From the IMG/VR virus record IMGVR_UViG_3300031237_000003, positions 1 through 64,000 of that record: 64,000 nucleotides of DNA. One strand, given 5' to 3'. The notes under the pieces are model-generated. The model searched no databases, was not told the origin of the DNA, and was given only the letters and a program-made list of their open reading frames with translations. Positions 30,316-40,288 of this stretch are shown here, in pieces. Source of the DNA: a virus. The position numbers and the translations under genes are program-made. Each line of letters opens with the position of its first letter. The first letter of the stretch is position 1.

Positions 30316-31925
30316 TACAAACTCCGGGGCAGCGGAAAGTCTTTAGGATTCGCAGCGCGCGCTTTGCGTATCGCTAACGCGACGGGTACGCGCGGGTCCA
30401 TATCGACGTTGCTCGGCAACCGGTTACGCCAGTCCTTCCGGCCTTTTGCGTCTTCGGTTGTCTGCACGATCTTAGCAGACCGGTCCGCCATTTCCTTGAA
30501 CCAGTACCCGGCTAACAAATCGCGCTGACGCTGCGTCAGCCCCAGTTCGCGCATATACCGCGATCCCTGGACCGTCATATTTATCATATTCATCCGCTGC
30601 ATAATACTACGCGGGTGATCCGTAATCTTCGGCCAGTTCGCTTCCGCGATCTCAAGTTCTTTAGTCGAGAACTGCAACCCCGACGACTCGTTGACTTCGG
30701 ACGGCAAACCTTTACGCAGCACCCAGTCGATAGTCTGAATCTGCTCGTTGCTGGTTCCGAGTTTCCTACGCGCGCCTTCGATCCAGCCTTCCGGCGTTCC
30801 GATCACGTCGTCCAGATTCCCGCTAGCCCACCATTCCGGCATCGCGCGCGCGAGACCGGAGATTCGGGCTTCGCGGTCCGCCGTCAACCGCTTCGCCTGC
30901 ATTTCCGGAGTAGTCCGCGAGAACTCTTCCGGTAGCGTCATAATGTTCCGGACACCGGGAGGAAGCGCTGGTTGGTTCGCGCCGCCGGATGCCGGGCCTG
31001 GAGTCTGGGGCCGAATCATGTTCTGCAACGCAGCTTGCGGCGCAGGCACCGGAGCCGCCGGGAGCGGCGCAGCCGGTTGGGTTGCAGCAGGCGCAACGTC
31101 CGGGGACAGTTGTGGCAACGCGGCTCCGGATGCGCCACGAGACCGTTGCAAAACATCCTGTATCCGTTTCATCGCGTCGTCCTGGTTCGCTCCCGGAGTC
31201 CGCTGCGACCGGCTTGTTGCCGGAGCGCTAAAAAATTGCCACCGGCCTTGCTGATCCTGAACAGGCGGTAAAAACCGTTCGCTGGTCGTAGTCGTAGTCC
31301 CGCCTTGTCCCTGTCCCATGCCGCGCGCCGCGCCTTGGATTACATTCAAATCCGCGAAGCCTTCCAGCCATGCCTGGGCTGCGTCGGGGTCCTTTGCTTT
31401 CAACCGTTGATAATACGCTGAACTCTGCGCTAAAGATGTTAACTTCGGACCTGCCTCATCGTTTATCCGTTTCGCTTCCGCGAACTTATCCTGTGCGAGT
31501 TTTAGATTCCCGGATTCCAGTGCAATCCGCGCGGCTTCGTATTGCGCGTGCGCCTCGTTTTTATACCGCACAGACTGCGCAGTTAACCGCGCAATATCGT
31601 TTCTTTCCTCGGCAACGCGCGTAGCCTGTGCCGCTTTTTGCTCCGCTGCGATAACGGCGGATTCTCGCTGCAAAGTCGGCGCGACTGTTTTGTACTCTTC
31701 CAACGCTTTTTCTCGCTCTAGATCATACTGTGATCGCCCAGTTAACAATCCGCCCAAACCGCTTAGTACAGACCCTATCTTCTGACTCTTAGATGCAGAA
31801 TTCCAATTCTTCCCAAACATCTCCTGTATCCGCTCTTTAGCGGTGACGCTTGGTGTTCGTTGTATATACGAGCGAACGAACTTCTCTAACTCGCTTTGTT
31901 CCTGATCTGCTAATTCATCAGCCAT
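30315..31925 (-). CDS. coiled-coil virion/ejection-type protein, 536 aa
   Basis: The first third is helical with heptads (REKALEEYKTVAPTLQRESA; NDIARLTAQSVRYKNEAHAQ). A Pro/Ala/Gln-rich linker follows (PAAPLPAAPVPAPQAALQ), then a helical C-terminal third. It abuts the 674-aa gene without a gap. Size, low complexity and place suggest an internal head protein. No enzymatic motif. Confidence 0.6.
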   Translation of the reverse strand: MADELADQEQSELEKFVRSYIQRTPSVTAKERIQEMFGKNWNSASKSQKIGSVLSGLGGLLTGRSQYDLEREKALEEYKTVAPTLQRESAVIAAEQKAAQATRVAEERNDIARLTAQSVRYKNEAHAQYEAARIALESGNLKLAQDKFAEAKRINDEAGPKLTSLAQSSAYYQRLKAKDPDAAQAWLEGFADLNVIQGAARGMGQGQGGTTTTTSERFLPPVQDQQGRWQFFSAPATSRSQRTPGANQDDAMKRIQDVLQRSRGASGAALPQLSPDVAPAATQPAAPLPAAPVPAPQAALQNMIRPQTPGPASGGANQPALPPGVRNIMTLPEEFSRTTPEMQAKRLTADREARISGLARAMPEWWASGNLDDVIGTPEGWIEGARRKLGTSNEQIQTIDWVLRKGLPSEVNESSGLQFSTKELEIAEANWPKITDHPRSIMQRMNMINMTVQGSRYMRELGLTQRQRDLLAGYWFKEMADRSAKIVQTTEDAKGRKDWRNRLPSNVDMDPRVPVALAIRKARAANPKDFPLPRSL

Positions 31926-31937
31926 GTGAAATCCAAT

Positions 31938-33806
31938 TTATAACATTGGTGGAACGCCGCCGGGGAATGGGAAGTAAGCTGGCGGGCCAGTTTGGATTCC
32001 CGAAATGTTCGGATGTCCTATTGCGGCAGCCCCGGCCTGCGCGACCTGTCCCACGCCGCTAAGAATACTCGCCCACGGAGACGCTTGCCCCGCTTGTGCA
32101 GATCCGTACGGAGAAAACGGATTGAACGACGCGAGATTACCGAATACGCTAAGAGCTTGATTAGCCATAGACGTTTGCGGGTTGTACGTCGCCGCCAGAG
32201 CTTGCAACAGATTCCCGTAAAACTGATTCTGATTCCCGAATCCTTGATTCGTCGCGTTCGATATCGCCGTGCCGCGATTCGCGCCAAGCTGTCCGCCTTG
32301 CAAAATGTTCTGCAAGATGTTGTTATAATTCTGGCCTTGCGTCCCAATCATACTGTTCTGTAACCCGCCCGCGCCTAACGCGTACTGGTTCATCGCTTGC
32401 AGCCCTTGCTGACCAAGCGACAAACCGCCTAATCGGTACCGGTTGTAAATATCCATCAGCGACCCGCCGGTTTGCATCCGTTGGTTCTCAAGTTCGCCCG
32501 CATTGACCCCGAGACCGCCTAGCCCTAACTCGCGTTGCGCAGCGACCCTCTCGGCATCGGACATCATCCCGCCGCCCGCCAGGAATCGGCGAGACGCAAC
32601 GTCCTCCAGATTCCCGAGCATCGACGCGGATACCGCCTGCCGCGCGCGTTCTTGGTCTAACGCGTTCAACGCCATCCCGGTGCCTTGTTCTTGGCGCTGC
32701 AACTGCAAACCCTGCTGTTTCATCAACGCGTCGCGGATCGCTTGTGATTCGGCTTCCAACGCATAGTCGGCAAACTCGGCGACGCCTTGGGCTTGTGTCC
32801 CGCCCATCCCGCCTTGCGACAACGCGGCCGGACCACCCCCGCGCGCTAGAATCTGTCGCATTGCGCCTTCGCGCTGTCCGGCAACATTCTGGGCTGCTTC
32901 CTGACGCGCGAAGTTCAGAGCTTCGTCCATCGGCAGCAACGGTTCTTGTGCCGCCTGTTGCGTCCCAAAGTTCGCTAGTTCCTGAGTCTGCGGCGTCCGG
33001 CCGCCTTCCAGCAATTGCTGCAACCCAACGCCTTCACCGACTGCGCCGGTCGGAGTCAGTCCGCCAACACCAAACGACCCGCCGAGCGCGTTTTGTCCCG
33101 CCGCCGACAGATTGTTTATACCGGGCGTCCGGCCTTGTCCGGCTAACGCAGCTAATGCTGCGTCTTGCGCGCCACCGGTCATACCGTTCACACCGTACCG
33201 CCCGAGTAACTCACCGCCGGTCGTCGCGAGTTGGCCTAACTGCCACCCTTGCCCTTGCCCCATCTCCATCGCGCGGTCCAGGACTTGCTGTCCGAACGGG
33301 GACCATCCGCCGCCCGCGAATACCTGTCCGGCAAGATTCCCAGTATTCGCCGCACCTTCGTTCAACCCGAACAGCCCTTGGTACGCCTGCTGCATCTGCG
33401 GCGTAGTGTACTCGCCAAGATTCCGGAACAGATCCAATATCCCGCCCTGCCAGTCCTGCATCGCGCCGCCGAACTGCGGGATTTGACCAACGCCGTTGTC
33501 ACCGCCGCCCCACAGATATATATTAGCGCTTCCCTGGTTCTGCTGCAAACCGGCCATCAACGGCCCAATAAGCTGATTGTATCGGTCGAGCGAGATTTGC
33601 CCGGAGTCTCGCGCGTAATTCAGCATATTTATCGCGGCTGCTTGTTGCCATTGCTGCTGATTCTGTTGGTCAATGCCTCCCACAGCGCCAGCCAATCCGC
33701 CCGGTTGCTGCGATCCGCTGCTACCAGATGGTCGGGCCGCTAATCCTCCGCCGATAGCTCCGGCAGCACCGATGATAGCGGGAAGTAAAGGTACGATAAA
33801 CGGCAT
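31938..33806 (-). CDS. Gln/Gly-rich virion/ejection-type protein, 622 aa
   Basis: Start set at the ATG complement of 33804-33806 with AGAGGAC upstream. After a hydrophobic lead (MPFIVPLLPAIIGAAGAIGG) the protein is dominated by Gln, Gly, Asn and Ala in helix-like blocks (LQALAATYNPQTSMANQALS). Such low-complexity proteins are typical of podovirus internal proteins that refold during ejection. No catalytic signature. One base separates it from the acetyltransferase gene. Confidence 0.6.
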   Translation of the reverse strand: MPFIVPLLPAIIGAAGAIGGGLAARPSGSSGSQQPGGLAGAVGGIDQQNQQQWQQAAAINMLNYARDSGQISLDRYNQLIGPLMAGLQQNQGSANIYLWGGGDNGVGQIPQFGGAMQDWQGGILDLFRNLGEYTTPQMQQAYQGLFGLNEGAANTGNLAGQVFAGGGWSPFGQQVLDRAMEMGQGQGWQLGQLATTGGELLGRYGVNGMTGGAQDAALAALAGQGRTPGINNLSAAGQNALGGSFGVGGLTPTGAVGEGVGLQQLLEGGRTPQTQELANFGTQQAAQEPLLPMDEALNFARQEAAQNVAGQREGAMRQILARGGGPAALSQGGMGGTQAQGVAEFADYALEAESQAIRDALMKQQGLQLQRQEQGTGMALNALDQERARQAVSASMLGNLEDVASRRFLAGGGMMSDAERVAAQRELGLGGLGVNAGELENQRMQTGGSLMDIYNRYRLGGLSLGQQGLQAMNQYALGAGGLQNSMIGTQGQNYNNILQNILQGGQLGANRGTAISNATNQGFGNQNQFYGNLLQALAATYNPQTSMANQALSVFGNLASFNPFSPYGSAQAGQASPWASILSGVGQVAQAGAAAIGHPNISGIQTGPPAYFPFPGGVPPML

Positions 33807-33807
33807 G

Positions 33808-34161
33808 TTACAACGTCCTCTCAAACAGCTTCCAGGGTTTCTCTATGAAGCCACAATTCCGCGCTATTTTATCCACGATCGCACTAGACGAAAAGGCGTA
33901 TACAGTTCTAGCTCCAAGCGTCTTCAATTCCTTTGCAAGAACCTCAAATAGCTTTTCAGGTACACGTTGTCCACGAGTATCTTCTCGAACCCACACGGGT
34001 TCAGTGTGTACAACAGCTTGTCCAAATAGAAAACCAACGATCTCTTTGTTATCGTTCTCAGCGATAACCGGTAAGCCGGTTTCCGGAAACATCCCGGATG
34101 GGAACACACCAAGGTCCCTGATTCTCTCGTAGTCTTCAGATGTAGCGGGGCGTATCGTCAT
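33808..34161 (-). CDS. GNAT acetyltransferase, 117 aa
   Basis: IRPATSEDYERI at the start and a C-terminal block (KLFEVLAKELKTLGARTVYA; IVDKIARNCGFIEKPW) match the GNAT fold; the CoA-binding Q/R-x-x-G-x-G/A segment is approximated by RGQRVPEKLF. Small GNAT proteins occur in phage virion regions. It may acetylate a structural or host protein; the acceptor is unknown. Confidence 0.7.
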   Translation of the reverse strand: MTIRPATSEDYERIRDLGVFPSGMFPETGLPVIAENDNKEIVGFLFGQAVVHTEPVWVREDTRGQRVPEKLFEVLAKELKTLGARTVYAFSSSAIVDKIARNCGFIEKPWKLFERTL

Positions 34162-34225
34162 AATCTCTTCTTCTTCTTTATTTTACCGCATCGCGCCGGG
34201 TTTAGAATAAATACTTTGCACCCTG

Positions 34226-34651
34226 TCAAATCCGTTTAGATCTGGTAACTGTAACTTGGAGTTCCCCGGTTACTCCCGCTGCTCCGGTTACGTTAATCCC
34301 GACGCGTACGGACGTAAGATATGGAACATGAAAGGATATAACCCGGAAATCGCCAACAGCGGATGTACCGGAACCTGGTACCGCTTTCCAAGCCGCTGAT
34401 AACGTAGCCGCTCCTGCAAAGATCGGAGACGATATTGTAGACCCACCGTCTATCTGGATTTCCAGATTAGCTGTAGCAGACGCTAGTACAACGGTGTTTA
34501 TCGCGATCCCAATTTCATTTAAAACACCTGCTTCGGTTTCATTTACTATATTAGTAATTCCAGTAGCCGTTAACGATACTACCGAAGTCGATAGCGCTTG
34601 CGGTACGTAGCTTCTAGTAAAGTCGGTATAACTCACTACAAAATACTCCAT
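34226..34651 (-). CDS. structural beta-rich protein, 141 aa
   Basis: Thr/Val/Gly-rich with regular strands (TSVVSLTATGITNIVNETEA; LEIQIDGGSTISS; VRVGINVTGAAGVTGELQV). It overlaps the fibre gene by 16 bases, so it is probably a fibre cap, chaperone or accessory tail protein. No Cys, no signal peptide. Family not recognised. Confidence 0.6.
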   Translation of the reverse strand: MEYFVVSYTDFTRSYVPQALSTSVVSLTATGITNIVNETEAGVLNEIGIAINTVVLASATANLEIQIDGGSTISSPIFAGAATLSAAWKAVPGSGTSAVGDFRVISFHVPYLTSVRVGINVTGAAGVTGELQVTVTRSKRI

Positions 34652-35898
34652 TCAGACGGTCCGGAGAAAATCATGAGACTTTGATACTGAGTGGTTAAAA
34701 TCTGAGTCGTAGCTCCATCAATAGTCTCGCTACTATCTCCATCTAACGTTACTGTGTTCACAGACGAATCGGTTTTCTTTATGTGATAAATTCGGCCGGA
34801 GACTCCACTTAACACTGGAAGATTAACGATTATATTTCCGCCAGTAGCGTCTGCGAGGATAACGGTTTCGGCAGCGGCAGTGTACGGAGAATCCCCAGCA
34901 ACAATGCTTTTGACTTTGAGCCCGAAGGTACCGCCGCTTTCTAAGGTGGATTTTGGGGCGGTTGTTGCGACTCCCAACCGGTTATTTGTATCATCATAGA
35001 AAAGATTCGCGTTGTCTTCTGCTAAAGCGGTGCCTCCGGCCCCAGCGAATACTACGCTTCCGGCGGTCCATGACGTCTTATTCGTCCCGCCGTTCCCGAT
35101 CGGTAACGTCCCGGTGATATCGGTGGTAAGCGAAACCGCGCCGAACGACGGCGATCCGGCAGCGTTCCCGTGCAGAACCGTCGTCGTTGTTCCCAGACTC
35201 CCTAACTGAGTAACAACCCCAGCTGATCCAACAAGCACAATGCGGTTCGCGGTTGTCAGCGCGCTTCGGCCCTCCACGAGATCCAAAGTTGCGCGGCTGC
35301 GGAACACCGGTATCGCGACACCGTCACCGGTTAGAATTTCGTTTGTTGCGCCCGGTCCGATTAGTGTCGCGGTGGCTCCGGTCCACGTCAGCAATTGACC
35401 TGTCGTGCCAACGCCGTTTAGATCACTGGGTACAAATCCTTGCACCAAGGTCTCGGAAGAAACCGTTGGCGATTCCAGCAAATCGCTAACCATCCCGTTT
35501 TTTAACTGCGTCTGGACGATAAACGAAATCCGCGATATGTCGCCGTTTACTAATCGAATCACAGCCGGGGAACGCTGAACCGTGCTCGGACCTTGCGGAG
35601 TTTTGTTGTTATCCAGTAGCCCGGTTACATACACGTTATAATGCGAGACGTTAGTTAACCCTTCTGGTTCCAACCATGTCAGCGTGAACTCAGTGCCGCC
35701 AAGATACGACCGGCGTTTCGCGACGCGAAGTCCGTACACAAATGGAACACGGAACTGGCCTTTCTGCGGCGGTGGCAGCAACGCGCCTTCCGCCGTACCA
35801 AGTTGATTGACCGAAGTTTCTGTTACAAAGACGCTGTCCGAATTGATACGGCTTATCCGCGCTCTTTGCTCGGCGGTCTCTTTGTAACTACTCTGCAC
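34636..35898 (-). CDS. tail fibre-like protein, 420 aa
   Basis: After a short helical start there is a fibronectin-III-like region (TEFTLTWLEPEGLTNVSHYN followed by VYVTG). Then come Thr/Gly-rich fibre repeats (TGQLLTWTGATATLIGPGAT; DITGTLPIGNGGT) and a C-terminal beta part typical of receptor-binding tips. The order fibre then 34226 protein suggests both form the host-contact structure. Confidence 0.7.
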   Translation of the reverse strand: MQSSYKETAEQRARISRINSDSVFVTETSVNQLGTAEGALLPPPQKGQFRVPFVYGLRVAKRRSYLGGTEFTLTWLEPEGLTNVSHYNVYVTGLLDNNKTPQGPSTVQRSPAVIRLVNGDISRISFIVQTQLKNGMVSDLLESPTVSSETLVQGFVPSDLNGVGTTGQLLTWTGATATLIGPGATNEILTGDGVAIPVFRSRATLDLVEGRSALTTANRIVLVGSAGVVTQLGSLGTTTTVLHGNAAGSPSFGAVSLTTDITGTLPIGNGGTNKTSWTAGSVVFAGAGGTALAEDNANLFYDDTNNRLGVATTAPKSTLESGGTFGLKVKSIVAGDSPYTAAAETVILADATGGNIIVNLPVLSGVSGRIYHIKKTDSSVNTVTLDGDSSETIDGATTQILTTQYQSLMIFSGPSEWSIL

Positions 35899-36163
35899 GG
35901 CACACGTCCATAGGAAAGTTATATAAATCGGCGGCGCGCAAACATGTTTGCCGGAACACGCTGTAATCTATTCGGCCGGTCGCCGGATGACACTCGGACG
36001 CCGGGTCCGTCAGCACTCGACCCTCCGGACACCCGAACATCCGTCGTATAAATTTGTCCCAGGTTATCTCAAAACGCAGGACTTTACTGGTAAACACGTC
36101 GTCCGGAGCACGCAGCGGGGCTGCCGGAATCAGTAACCCAAGAAGTAGAATTATTTTCCGCAT
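35888..36163 (-). CDS. exported small protein, 91 aa
   Basis: The ATG complement of 36161-36163 gives MRKIILLLGLLIPAAPLRAP, a clear signal peptide. The mature part has four Cys (FGCPEG, SECHP, QTCLR, DVCRAE), enough for two disulphides, so it likely works in the periplasm or on the cell surface. It lies between the tail-nozzle and fibre genes. Unknown function. Confidence 0.6.
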   Translation of the reverse strand: MRKIILLLGLLIPAAPLRAPDDVFTSKVLRFEITWDKFIRRMFGCPEGRVLTDPASECHPATGRIDYSVFRQTCLRAADLYNFPMDVCRAE

Positions 36164-36165
36164 GG

Positions 36166-38496
36166 TTACGTCCCGGAGTTCGGCGCGAACGTGACCGCCA
36201 AATTGCAAATCTGCATCAGGTCTTTACTCGCGAGTTTGCGAATCTGCACCGATATACGTTGTCCGCTGGTCCAGATCGGGTAGGTTAGCGTCCGGTATCC
36301 AACCGACTTCACGCGCCGAGCCGGATCTTCCGCGGGTTTCACCTGTATCGGATCATTCCCGAAATCATCCCAGTAATAATAAACCAACGGATCTCGATCC
36401 GGCAAATTAGCTACGCCGGTAAACTGCATCCGGTCCATAGTAATGTTGTACGCGACGGTGACCGTCGGCGGCACGCGCAGTTCGTTCACGTGGTTCCCGG
36501 CTGGGACGCGGAACAAATTCGTCCGGGCGTCCACAAAGAACCCGGTTGCGTCGCCGGTCGCCGGGTCCGAGTCAGAACCGGTCCGCCCGGTCGGGTCGAT
36601 TCGTACTAACCGGCCTTTAGCCGCAGCGGGGTCCCAGACAAAGAAACACAACCGTCGTTGCGACGAGCCTTCCGTAATCCGGTACGAGAACATCGCGGTT
36701 GCACGGATTTTCCACGGCGGCGACCAGAAGTGCCGTTTGTTCTTCTCCGATAGCTTAATATCGTACAGCCATTGTTTACTAAGCGTTGTGTCTGTGTCGT
36801 TATGCGCCGCGACTACCAGCCATTCTTTTTCGAGATCGCCGAAGTACGCGATTTCAAATCGGCTTCCTTCATTCGCCGCATCGACTAGATCGGTGAACAA
36901 CGGGTCGGAGATCGTCACGTACTGATCGTTCTCGATAAGCACCACGCGCAAATCGTGTGTCAGCATTGCTATCGTGCTGCCGAACCGCGTAATTGCGGCG
37001 GGCTGTCCGTACGGCGCGCCGACGTTATCAAACAACGGCCGGTAGTTAAACGTCGCCGGGTTCGTCCCGGTTACTTGGTACGTCGCACCGGAAATCGTGA
37101 ACACGTACAGCGCGTCATTAGTCGCCTCGATATTCGTTATCTGCGTCGGGAACCGAAAGAACCGGCCGGTTGCTGAATAATCCCAGCTTTCCTCTGGAAT
37201 CCCAAGCAGAATCTCTTCCTGCCCGGAGAAAAACAAGATGTTACCGATCGCGAACCACAAACGTCCTGAATACGCGGCAATCGGCGTGCTGCGTTGAACC
37301 GTGTTCGTCCCGACTACTTCCGGAGCGATAACCGTCGGCGGCGGGTTGTTCCCGGTTTCAGTTGGAGCCCGTAGCCCCCGGTTCAACGCTTCGTCCGGAG
37401 TCGGATCGTTAAACGTCCCGCCTCCGGTTCCGGACTCCAAATATTTATCTTCTATCGTAATCGCTCCGGCTCCGGTGTTTGTGTATGTCCGAAGTTCATA
37501 GAACACCCCGCCGCCGTCTTCACTGCGCATAACGACCAAAGACGGAACGTTTGTAGTATCCGCGTCCCCGGTTATCGTGAACTTCGGGATCAAATCGAAA
37601 AACGGCCCGGTTTGAGACGGAAGTTTGTCCGGATTAGTTTGTAACGGCGCGCGCGACGAGTACTGCCCGGTGACCGACTTTTTGCAATACGAATACCGCC
37701 AGAACAACGCGACGTCTACTTGGTGATCGGACGCCGACCAGTTACGCCAGAACACCGGGACGTCTTTGTCGTGCGCTGCCGCTGTCGTACCGTTATACGC
37801 GCGAGTCACCGTCCACGAAACCCCCGGCAGACCGGCTGTTACCAACATCTGCTCAAATTCAACTTGAACGATAAACGAGACCGCCGGAAATCCGGTGTCA
37901 GACACAACCGGCAACGTCCCAGTGACATCGTCTACCGCTGCCGATAACCGTGTTATCGCACCAACCGCCGCAGCCGGGACCGTCGGCGGTAACAATCCCC
38001 ACGGTCGGACTACCGGTGTCCCGGTGCTGCCGTCAAACACAACACTGCCTAATTTATCGCCCGCTGCATTCGGGAACGCTTTGATATATGCTAACCCGCG
38101 CGATATACGGACTTCATGCGGGTATACGCTGGCATCAATGTCTCGCAAAGACCCTAACGACGTCCAGGCTGGCGACGCGGCGTCCAGTTGTATCCATTCC
38201 ATTCGGTATTTTGCCGTCGCTGCGTTGTACACAGACGCTAACTGAAAAATATGCGGCGGGTTACCGAGCGTTTCGATTGTCCACACTCGTACAACCCGCG
38301 ACGTGTTAGCGGTATCGTTCAGATCGCCGATTTCCAACGTCCCCGGACGCTTAGCCAATTTCCCGCCAAGCATCACGTACACGTTTTCCCCGGCTACTAA
38401 ACGCGGCGGCGAATCTTCTAGCTCATTAGTTATCCGGTCGTACGGAAACTCTAAAGACGTAAATTCTAGAGCATCGAGTTGCGTAACGAACGCCAC
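36166..38496 (-). CDS. tail nozzle / tail-tube-like protein, 776 aa
   Basis: The opening (LEFPYDRITNELEDSPPRLV followed by AGENVYVMLGGKLAKRPGT) is the pattern of podovirus tail nozzle proteins, the T7 gp12 / P22 gp10 type, where an early NxxxxxxGxxxxRPG block is conserved. The rest is strand-rich, suited to a beta-propeller assembly. It would sit at the tip of the tail and contact fibres encoded just downstream. Length is close to T7 gp12 (794 aa). Confidence 0.7.
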   Translation of the reverse strand: MAFVTQLDALEFTSLEFPYDRITNELEDSPPRLVAGENVYVMLGGKLAKRPGTLEIGDLNDTANTSRVVRVWTIETLGNPPHIFQLASVYNAATAKYRMEWIQLDAASPAWTSLGSLRDIDASVYPHEVRISRGLAYIKAFPNAAGDKLGSVVFDGSTGTPVVRPWGLLPPTVPAAAVGAITRLSAAVDDVTGTLPVVSDTGFPAVSFIVQVEFEQMLVTAGLPGVSWTVTRAYNGTTAAAHDKDVPVFWRNWSASDHQVDVALFWRYSYCKKSVTGQYSSRAPLQTNPDKLPSQTGPFFDLIPKFTITGDADTTNVPSLVVMRSEDGGGVFYELRTYTNTGAGAITIEDKYLESGTGGGTFNDPTPDEALNRGLRAPTETGNNPPPTVIAPEVVGTNTVQRSTPIAAYSGRLWFAIGNILFFSGQEEILLGIPEESWDYSATGRFFRFPTQITNIEATNDALYVFTISGATYQVTGTNPATFNYRPLFDNVGAPYGQPAAITRFGSTIAMLTHDLRVVLIENDQYVTISDPLFTDLVDAANEGSRFEIAYFGDLEKEWLVVAAHNDTDTTLSKQWLYDIKLSEKNKRHFWSPPWKIRATAMFSYRITEGSSQRRLCFFVWDPAAAKGRLVRIDPTGRTGSDSDPATGDATGFFVDARTNLFRVPAGNHVNELRVPPTVTVAYNITMDRMQFTGVANLPDRDPLVYYYWDDFGNDPIQVKPAEDPARRVKSVGYRTLTYPIWTSGQRISVQIRKLASKDLMQICNLAVTFAPNSGT

Positions 38497-38518
38497 TTAT
38501 CCGCTCCTTTCGTTAAGA

Positions 38519-39946
38519 TTAGCGGGGGCCGTACCCAGAAGGATATAGATAACTACTGCCGCCCCGGAAAATTCCGTTGCCGCCGAACGCGGGCGGACGC
38601 TGCTGGAACCCACCGACGCCGCCGAACTGTCCGCGTAACGACTGGATAAAGGCTAGCAACTGTGCCACGCCCGCGAGGTTCCCACCGCCCCCGGCCAACG
38701 GGTTCATAAGATTCTCGCCTCCGCCCCCGAACAGACTAGCTAGCAACTGAGCGACCTGGGGGTTAACCGGCTGGCCGGTCTGCGGGCCGATCGGACCCCC
38801 TGGACCCTGCCCAGGCCCTAGCTGAGCCGGACCCAGGGTCGGACCAGCGGGGTTAGGTCCAAGACCCCCAGGACCGAACGCCCCCGGCCCTTGATGTAGC
38901 CCTTGCTGGGCGTACGCGGCCATAGCTGGGTTCTGGGCCGGTTGCCCGCCCGTTAACTGCGGCGGAAGCCATGGGGACGGCGTTCCGGAGACAGTTTGGC
39001 GCGGGTTCTGCATTTGCTGCTGTTGCAACTCGGCCATGAACAAACCGGGGTTGTTCTGCATTAGGTTTGTGTTATAGGACGTTCCGAGGTTTTGGTAACC
39101 CGGCAAAAACGTCTGCCCGTGTCGTCCGACTACCGGCGGTTGTACCCCTTGCGCACCATAGAACGCGCCGAGATCGGTTGGCCCGCCAAGATTCTGTCCG
39201 GTCGTCGGATTGAACGGCGCGCGCCCGGTGAAATCCATCATCGCCGCACCCGGTTCCCATTTTTGCCCACCGCTGAACCAGTTCATAAACGCCTGGAACG
39301 GATTTCCTTGTGTATTAGCGGACGGAGTGACTTGCTGTCCGCCGGGGTTAATAGCCGTAATCTGACCGCCCGGATTCGCCGCTGCCTGACGCGACCGAGC
39401 CGGTAAGTTCATCGTTGTATTCGGCGACTGGCTCATGTCTTTAGGCTGACTGAAACGGGACAGCAAGTCCGTTATGTAACGAGTTTGACTTAACGGGTCC
39501 GCACCTTGCAGCGTTGGGAGAGCCCTAACCGGTCCGCCTAAATACTGCGATCCATCGGCTCCCGGCGCGCCGTACAAGCCACGCCCTTGCATCGTGTTCA
39601 GAATATTAGTCCCGGTTCCGAATGTATCCGGCGCGATATCACGAAGAAACGTGGACATCCCGGCCGGATTTGCGCGCGATGCAGAACCCGCGCCCCAGTC
39701 TCGTCCGGCTTCTCCGGGCATCCACAATGCACCACCGGCGGCTCCGGCCAGCGGGTCTGCTTGCCAACTACCTTCCCAGCCACGAACGGCGCGTCCAGTC
39801 GGGTCTGTATACGTCAGATCGCCGTACGTCTGTGCGCGCTGTTGCTGTCGCTGTTCGTCCGTAGTACCCGGAGCGTCCCCTTGATCTCCGGCGTTCCGAT
39901 ACGCTTGCTGTTCTCCGGCTGTCCAAAATCCATTAGCATCTGGCAT
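38519..39946 (-). CDS. Gly/Pro/Gln-rich virion protein, 475 aa
   Basis: Extreme low complexity, with long Gly/Pro/Gln runs in the C-terminal half (GPGAFGPGGLGPNPAGPTLG; QLASLFGGGGENL does not occur but LLASLFGGGGENL does). No hydrophobic core is obvious. It lies between the tail nozzle gene and small structural genes. It may be an internal or fibre-linker protein. Family unknown. Confidence 0.55.
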   Translation of the reverse strand: MPDANGFWTAGEQQAYRNAGDQGDAPGTTDEQRQQQRAQTYGDLTYTDPTGRAVRGWEGSWQADPLAGAAGGALWMPGEAGRDWGAGSASRANPAGMSTFLRDIAPDTFGTGTNILNTMQGRGLYGAPGADGSQYLGGPVRALPTLQGADPLSQTRYITDLLSRFSQPKDMSQSPNTTMNLPARSRQAAANPGGQITAINPGGQQVTPSANTQGNPFQAFMNWFSGGQKWEPGAAMMDFTGRAPFNPTTGQNLGGPTDLGAFYGAQGVQPPVVGRHGQTFLPGYQNLGTSYNTNLMQNNPGLFMAELQQQQMQNPRQTVSGTPSPWLPPQLTGGQPAQNPAMAAYAQQGLHQGPGAFGPGGLGPNPAGPTLGPAQLGPGQGPGGPIGPQTGQPVNPQVAQLLASLFGGGGENLMNPLAGGGGNLAGVAQLLAFIQSLRGQFGGVGGFQQRPPAFGGNGIFRGGSSYLYPSGYGPR

Positions 39947-39958
39947 GTATACCCGCTT

Positions 39959-40285
39959 TTAATCTTCGTCTTTCTGCTGCACAATCCTGCCGATAGTCAC
40001 CGCTTTCTTTTTGGGCCGTGGCGTCGATAACTCCTGCAACCCGGAAGCCGGAGCGCGCGGCGGAGCAACCGGCACAGCGGGCGCAGCGGCTTTCTTTGCG
40101 TCCTCGGCTCGTTTCTTTTCCGCCATGTACTCGTCAGTCCGTTTCTTCGCGGCTTTCCAGTCTTCCGCAGAATACGACGGCGCGGCTTTATCAACTCCGC
40201 CACCCGAATCCTGCAATGTCTTGTTCGTCTTTTTGAAGAACAAGATATCGTATAGTTTATCTAACGCCGATTTCTCTTCGGGCAT
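39959..40285 (-). CDS. small Lys/Ala-rich structural protein, 108 aa
   Basis: Contains a helical, highly charged centre (AEDWKAAKKRTDEYMAEKKR) and a Pro-rich segment followed by a basic motif (PRPKKKAVTIGR). No membrane segment. Probably a minor virion or assembly protein, judged from the neighbours only. Confidence 0.5.
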   Translation of the reverse strand: MPEEKSALDKLYDILFFKKTNKTLQDSGGGVDKAAPSYSAEDWKAAKKRTDEYMAEKKRAEDAKKAAAPAVPVAPPRAPASGLQELSTPRPKKKAVTIGRIVQQKDED

Positions 40286-40288
40286 ACG

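Noticed and set aside
32744-33406. 220-residue plus-strand frame inside the Gln/Gly-rich ejection gene
   Set aside because: Antisense shadow dominated by Arg, Ser and Leu with no motif; the minus-strand gene has sensible composition and a start signal.
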